A DNA stretch of 64,000 bases, taken from contig NZ_CP108046.1 of assembly GCF_041435115.1 (NCBI RefSeq), positions 9,548,001 to 9,612,000 on the forward strand. The letters run 5' to 3'. Under the pieces are notes generated by a model. The model saw nothing but the letters and a program-made list of their open reading frames with translations, had not been told where the DNA came from and ran no database searches. Positions 60,754-64,000 of the stretch are shown here, one piece after another. Within the stretch, counting starts at the first letter, position 1. Every line of letters starts with the position of its first letter. This DNA comes from Streptomyces sp. NBC_00289. GTDB lineage: Bacteria; Actinomycetota; Actinomycetes; Streptomycetales; Streptomycetaceae. The translations under genes were made by a program, and so were the position numbers.

Positions 60754-61189
60754 CCAGCCCCCTCCACGACTTGGACGCAAGCATAGGGAACCGTCCTGAC
60801 CGAGGGCTGCCCTCAAGGAAGGCCCGGAATGCCGCGAGACGGCGGACGCGTCCGACATGGCGGCGGAACACACCGACGACGCCGCCGAGCGGGAGAGCCT
60901 GCTCGACGACAAGGCCCTCGACGTCCCGGAGGTCGGCGACCCGAGTCGCCTGCCCACCGAGGTCTCAGCAGCCGCGTTCGGCGATCAGCCGGAATCGAGC
61001 GCCGGATCGCGGCAAGCGCCAGGCAGCCCGGATCGCCCTGACACAGCCGCCGAAGCGGCTACGGCGGGACGTTGGACACTGGTCCGTACCGATTCTGGGG
61101 GTGGCACGCACGACCATCGGGATGAGTTCGAACCGCCGACGGGAGGGGCCGATGTGCACCGGAGTGGCTCCGGGTGTCAGGATGAAGGA
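60754..61189. other. Divergent intergenic region, 436 bp
   Basis: Between the TPR-CHAT operon (-) and the cyclophilin gene (+). A plus-strand frame in phase with the cyclophilin runs through it but has no family-like sequence or ribosome site and is not taken as coding. Confidence 0.4.
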
Positions 61190-61687
61190 ATGGCCAACAA
61201 CGTATTCTTCGATATCACCATCAATGACAAGCCCGCGGGTCGGATCGTCTTCGAACTCTTCGACGACGTGGTTCCCAAGACAGCCAGGAACTTCCGTGAG
61301 CTCGCCACGGGCGAGCAGGGATTCGGCTACGAGGGCTCTTCCTTCCACCGCGTCATCCCCGACTTCATGCTCCAGGGCGGCGACTTCACCGCCGGCAACG
61401 GCACCGGCGGCCGCAGCATCTACGGTGAGAAGTTCGCCGACGAGAACTTCCAGCTCAAGCACACGAAGCCGGGCCAGCTCTCCATGGCCAACGCGGGGCC
61501 GAACACCAACGGCTCGCAGTTCTTCATCACGACCATCGTCACCGACTGGCTCGACAACAAGCACGTCGTCTTCGGTGAGGTCGTCGAGGGCATGGACATC
61601 GTGAAGAAGATCGAGGGCCTGGGCTCGCGCTCCGGCACCCCTTCGGCGAAGGTCACCATTGCCAAGTCGGGCGTTGTCGAGGGCTGA
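61190..61687 (+). CDS. Cyclophilin-type peptidyl-prolyl isomerase
   Basis: 165 residues, cytoplasmic PPIase. Active-site residues visible: Arg/Phe/Met/Gln in [32 protein letters not shown] (Gln-Phe-Phe), Trp in [14 protein letters not shown]. It catalyses cis-trans isomerisation of prolyl bonds and should be sensitive to cyclosporin if the Trp is as placed. CAGGAT ends six bases ahead of ATG 61190, so the mRNA is probably leaderless. Confidence 0.95.
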   Translation: MANNVFFDITINDKPAGRIVFELFDDVVPKTARNFRELATGEQGFGYEGSSFHRVIPDFMLQGGDFTAGNGTGGRSIYGEKFADENFQLKHTKPGQLSMANAGPNTNGSQFFITTIVTDWLDNKHVVFGEVVEGMDIVKKIEGLGSRSGTPSAKVTIAKSGVVEG

Positions 61688-62298
61688 CCCCTTCGCCCAC
61701 GCATCCGGGCCCGTCGGCCTCCTGGAGGACGTGTCCTCGAGGTGGCGGGCGAGGGCAGTGCAGGCAGCCGTCTCACTGGCCCGGCGGAAGACTTCCTTGT
61801 AGTCGTCGGGCAGGGTGAGATCGGGCCGGCGGTCACCATGACAGTCCGGGCCCGCCGGTTGAACGTCACGGCGGGCTCGTGAAGTCCATGTCCTTGGTGG
61901 CGAGCAAGAATGTCACCCGACTGCGGTTCACCGCCTCGGCGCCGGACTCTGCCGCGCCGGTCGCGGTGGTGCTCGCGCTCCACTCTCCCGGAACGGGCTG
62001 GGCCTCCTCCCCGGCGCGGGAGAAGGCCGGGCCGGCCGACGGGTCTGTGGGTACGGGAATGATCCGCGGGTCGAAGCCCTGTGGCCCGTCGGCGTCGCGG
62101 TCCGATGGCGGCAGACGCGGTCACTCCCGCTGCCGCGCCGGATACCGCACCGCCCCTTCGGGAAGCTGCGGGCTGGGATGTTGTGCACTGCTTGTGCACT
62201 GCTCCAGCCCGCCCACCGTCGTCCGTGTTGACGCCGGACCTGTGCCAGAAGCAGATCGTGCGGCCCGGCGGCGGCCACGGGACCCAGGGGCTGACCGC
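61688..62298. other. Intergenic, 611 bp, possible gene fragment
   Basis: No supported gene. Near 61740-61830 the minus strand contains a start-less frame (DLTLPDDYKEVFRRASETAA), which may be a relic of an unknown gene. GAGGACGTGTCCTC near 61723 is a short palindrome without clear role. Confidence 0.35.
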
Positions 62299-62892
62299 TC
62301 AGTTCGCCGGTTCGACCTGTTGGTCGACCTGGCAGAGGTCGACCGATGCAAGGAAGCGCTTCCCGAGCTTCACATGGGTGTTCGCCTTGGCCTTCGCCGG
62401 CACGGTGACCATGACGGACTGGGTCCTGAGGAGCAAGGTGCCCTCGGCGTCGTAGAAGGTGACCCAGGCCTGGAAGTCGGCCTTGCGCTTGTTCGGATTC
62501 GTGATCTCGACCGTCGCGTACGGGGTGGACGCGGTCGCACAGCTGATCAGCTTCGCCGTGCCGGCCTTCAGCGTCGTGCTGGAACCGGTGCTGGAAGAGG
62601 TAGGCGTGGAGCGATGACTTGGGCGCCGGGTGTAACCGCTCCCGCCGCCGCTGTCGCTGCTGCCGTACGCGGAGTCGTCGTCACCAGAGCGGTACGAGTC
62701 TGACGAACTGCTCCCCGAAGTCGATCCCGAACTCGTCGACGAGCCGCCGTGGTTCTGGCTGGAGCTGCTGCAACCCCCACCACCGCTGCTGCTTCTGCCG
62801 TGACCGTGCCGCCCCGACGAGAAGCCGGTCATCGTGAGTACGACCAGGGCCAGTACCGCTGTGAGCTTGAGTGTGCTCCCCCGAGAATCCAT
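62299..62892 (-). CDS. Exported Ser/Gly-rich protein
   Basis: 197 residues. An N-terminal signal segment (LKLTAVLALVVLTMTGF), a long low-complexity region of Ser, Gly and Asp (about 25-105) and a folded C-terminal domain (ATVEITNPNKRKADFQAWVT, then DLCQVDQ) that looks like a beta-sandwich of the FxLYD/DUF4352 kind. No lipobox. TAGAGT ends six bases ahead of ATG 62892 (leaderless). Possibly surface-linked; function unknown. Confidence 0.72.
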   Translation of the reverse strand: MDSRGSTLKLTAVLALVVLTMTGFSSGRHGHGRSSSGGGGCSSSSQNHGGSSTSSGSTSGSSSSDSYRSGDDDSAYGSSDSGGGSGYTRRPSHRSTPTSSSTGSSTTLKAGTAKLISCATASTPYATVEITNPNKRKADFQAWVTFYDAEGTLLLRTQSVMVTVPAKAKANTHVKLGKRFLASVDLCQVDQQVEPAN

Positions 62893-63492
62893 TCGATCAC
62901 TCTAGTTGAGGGGCGCAGCTCGCCTTCGGCGACATACGGTCGCCACCGCGCCGCGCCCGCGACCGGTCCCACCGACTGGTTCTGCCTCGCGGCCCCGAAG
63001 CAGGCTCGGCAGAGGGGACGGCTTACCGGACGGTGAAGTCGGCTGCCTTGGTGTCGAGGGTGGCTTCCGATCAGGCTCAGTCGGCCGAACAGGCTTGCCC
63101 CGCCTGCCCGTTGCACTGATACTCGCCGCGCGGCGGTGTGCCGGGCATGAGCTCACGTACTCAACTGGGCCTGAGTAAGTATCAGTTCGGGGGGCGGCGC
63201 CAGCTGGGGTCGTCGGCGAGGGGCGGTGCCGGCGTGCGGGATGGCGCCGTCGGCCGGAGGCGTCGCGGGCGACGTAGGCCGACTTCCATCACCGGCTCAG
63301 GTTCCGCCAGCGTGACGTTCGGCGTCCTTCTGCTGCCCCGTCCTGCGGAGAACGTCCGGCCCGTTCACGGGTCGGGGTCAGTAGATCGGTGAGAGTAGGG
63401 CCGGCCGCGTGCGGCAGCGTGGTGGTGCGGCCGGTGTGCCGCAGTCGCCCGGCCTCGTAGCGCCCCGACGGCTGGTTTGGTCGCTGCGCTGA
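62893..63492. other. Intergenic, 600 bp
   Basis: Several short open frames on both strands, none with a start signal and family signature together. No repeat or RNA gene recognised. Confidence 0.35.
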
Positions 63493-64000
63493 TCAGGCGT
63501 TTGGTGGTGCGAACAGCGCCTGGACGGTTTCGGTGGCCAGGTCGCGCAGCCAGATGTGGGCGTGGTCGTTGTCGTAGCGCTGGTGCCACAGCAGGTACAA
63601 GGAGACATCGGGCAACTGGAGTGGCAGCGGCAGTGTGATCAGGCCGAGTTGGTCCCGGGCCGCGCGGGTGACCGCGTCGGGAAGGGTGACCACCAGGTCG
63701 GTGTCGAGGGCGAGTTGCAGGGCGAAGGCGGCTGTGGGCCCGGCGGCGGAGACGCGTCGTTCGAGGCCGCGCGTGGTCAGGGCGTCGTCGATCGGGTCGC
63801 GCAGGCTTCCGCGCCGCGAGACGGTGAGGTGTTCGGCGGCTGCGTAACGCTCAGGGCTCAGCGCGCCCTCGACGAGCGGGTGGCCTGGTCGGACGGCGAT
63901 GATCAGCCGGTCCCTGCCGACGAGGCGGTGGCGGATGTCGGGGAGTGTCGGCGGGCTGGAGCTGGATTCGAGGTCGACCTCACCCCGGCGCAGCTTGGGG
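63493..64000 (-). CDS. LysR-family regulator, C-terminal part
   Basis: Runs off the right edge; the N-terminal helix-turn-helix lies outside the window. The visible 168 residues belong to the LysR effector-binding domain: LRRGEVDLESSSSPPTLPDI, LVGRDRLIIAVRPGHPLVEG, FALQLALDTDLVVTLPDAVT and the usual ending LWHQRYDNDHAHIWLRDLAT. Target genes are not visible. Confidence 0.85.
   Translation of the reverse strand, partial: PKLRRGEVDLESSSSPPTLPDIRHRLVGRDRLIIAVRPGHPLVEGALSPERYAAAEHLTVSRRGSLRDPIDDALTTRGLERRVSAAGPTAAFALQLALDTDLVVTLPDAVTRAARDQLGLITLPLPLQLPDVSLYLLWHQRYDNDHAHIWLRDLATETVQALFAPPNA

Noticed and set aside
60857..61189. N-terminal extension of the cyclophilin frame
   Set aside because: Cyclophilins of this size start at [11 protein letters not shown]; the upstream residues are low-complexity and a -10 element ends six bases before ATG 61190.

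Overview
The window is actinobacterial DNA and almost certainly Streptomyces or a close relative. GC content is very high, codons are strongly G/C-ending, many starts are GTG, and the gene families are typical (CebR-like LacI regulator, GPP34 and DUF397 proteins, ECF41 sigma factor, TetR/GlxA regulators, NarL-type two-component pairs). Insertion sequences, solitary acetyltransferases and gene relics suggest an accessory region such as a chromosome arm. No tRNA, rRNA or CRISPR array was seen.

Layout. 0-4.9 kb: end of a DMT transporter, a GNAT protein, then a cellulose module (LacI/CebR-like regulator, three CebR-type boxes and a promoter, secreted GH12-CBM2 endoglucanase) and a GlxA-type regulator. 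5-9.7 kb: HD hydrolase, quinone oxidoreductase, an unknown protein, a protein with an eCIS-cargo-like AGNAAV segment, and a deoxyribosyltransferase-like protein. 9.7-12.5 kb: a translationally coupled TetR / unknown / [2Fe-2S] ferredoxin operon divergent from a TetX-like flavin monooxygenase, with a 15-bp inverted-repeat operator. 12.6-19 kb: membrane protein, a toxin-antitoxin-like pair whose Doc/Fic motif is degenerate, aldo/keto reductase, MDR reductase, VOC protein.

19.4-27.7 kb: a complete RNA polymerase alpha-subunit gene standing alone without ribosomal-protein neighbours; an IS5-type element that cut the last codons off a GNAT gene (excision in silico restores the frame); a methyltransferase; a MerR-like regulator divergent from a Clp N-domain-only protein over a perfect dyad; a second TetX-like monooxygenase; another GNAT; a secreted peptidoglycan-binding protein. 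27.9-34.8 kb: two NarL-type two-component pairs, an ABM-domain protein, and a GPP34 plus carboxylesterase pair behind the second pair.

35-47 kb: insertion-sequence cluster. An IS608-like IS200/IS605 element (tnpA, frameshifted tnpB) has an IS1182-type element nested in its right end and has truncated an F420-reductase gene of a TetR/DoxX/LLM cluster. A second IS1182-type element lies beyond a GlxA/cupin pair, followed by an IS701-type element whose transposase frames join at a canonical -1 slippery heptamer. 47-55 kb: rifampicin-monooxygenase-like flavoenzyme, a DUF397 plus extracytoplasmic-domain fusion, an ECF41 sigma factor with an NAD(P)-binding protein and a DUF1772 protein, and a TetR / DUF1772 / DUF4267 group. 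55.5-60.8 kb: a tightly coupled three-gene operon ending in a 1336-residue TPR-CHAT (caspase-like) protein. 61-64 kb: cyclophilin, a Ser/Gly-rich exported protein and the C-terminal part of a LysR regulator.

The best candidates for something unusual are the orphan rpoA paralogue, the TPR-CHAT operon, the Clp N-domain orphan with its dyad, the AGNAAV-motif protein and the DUF397 fusion. A recurring feature is a TANNNT-like -10 hexamer ending six bases before the start codon in about a dozen genes, which suggests leaderless mRNAs and fixes several starts. All assignments were made by reading the sequence; no database search was run.
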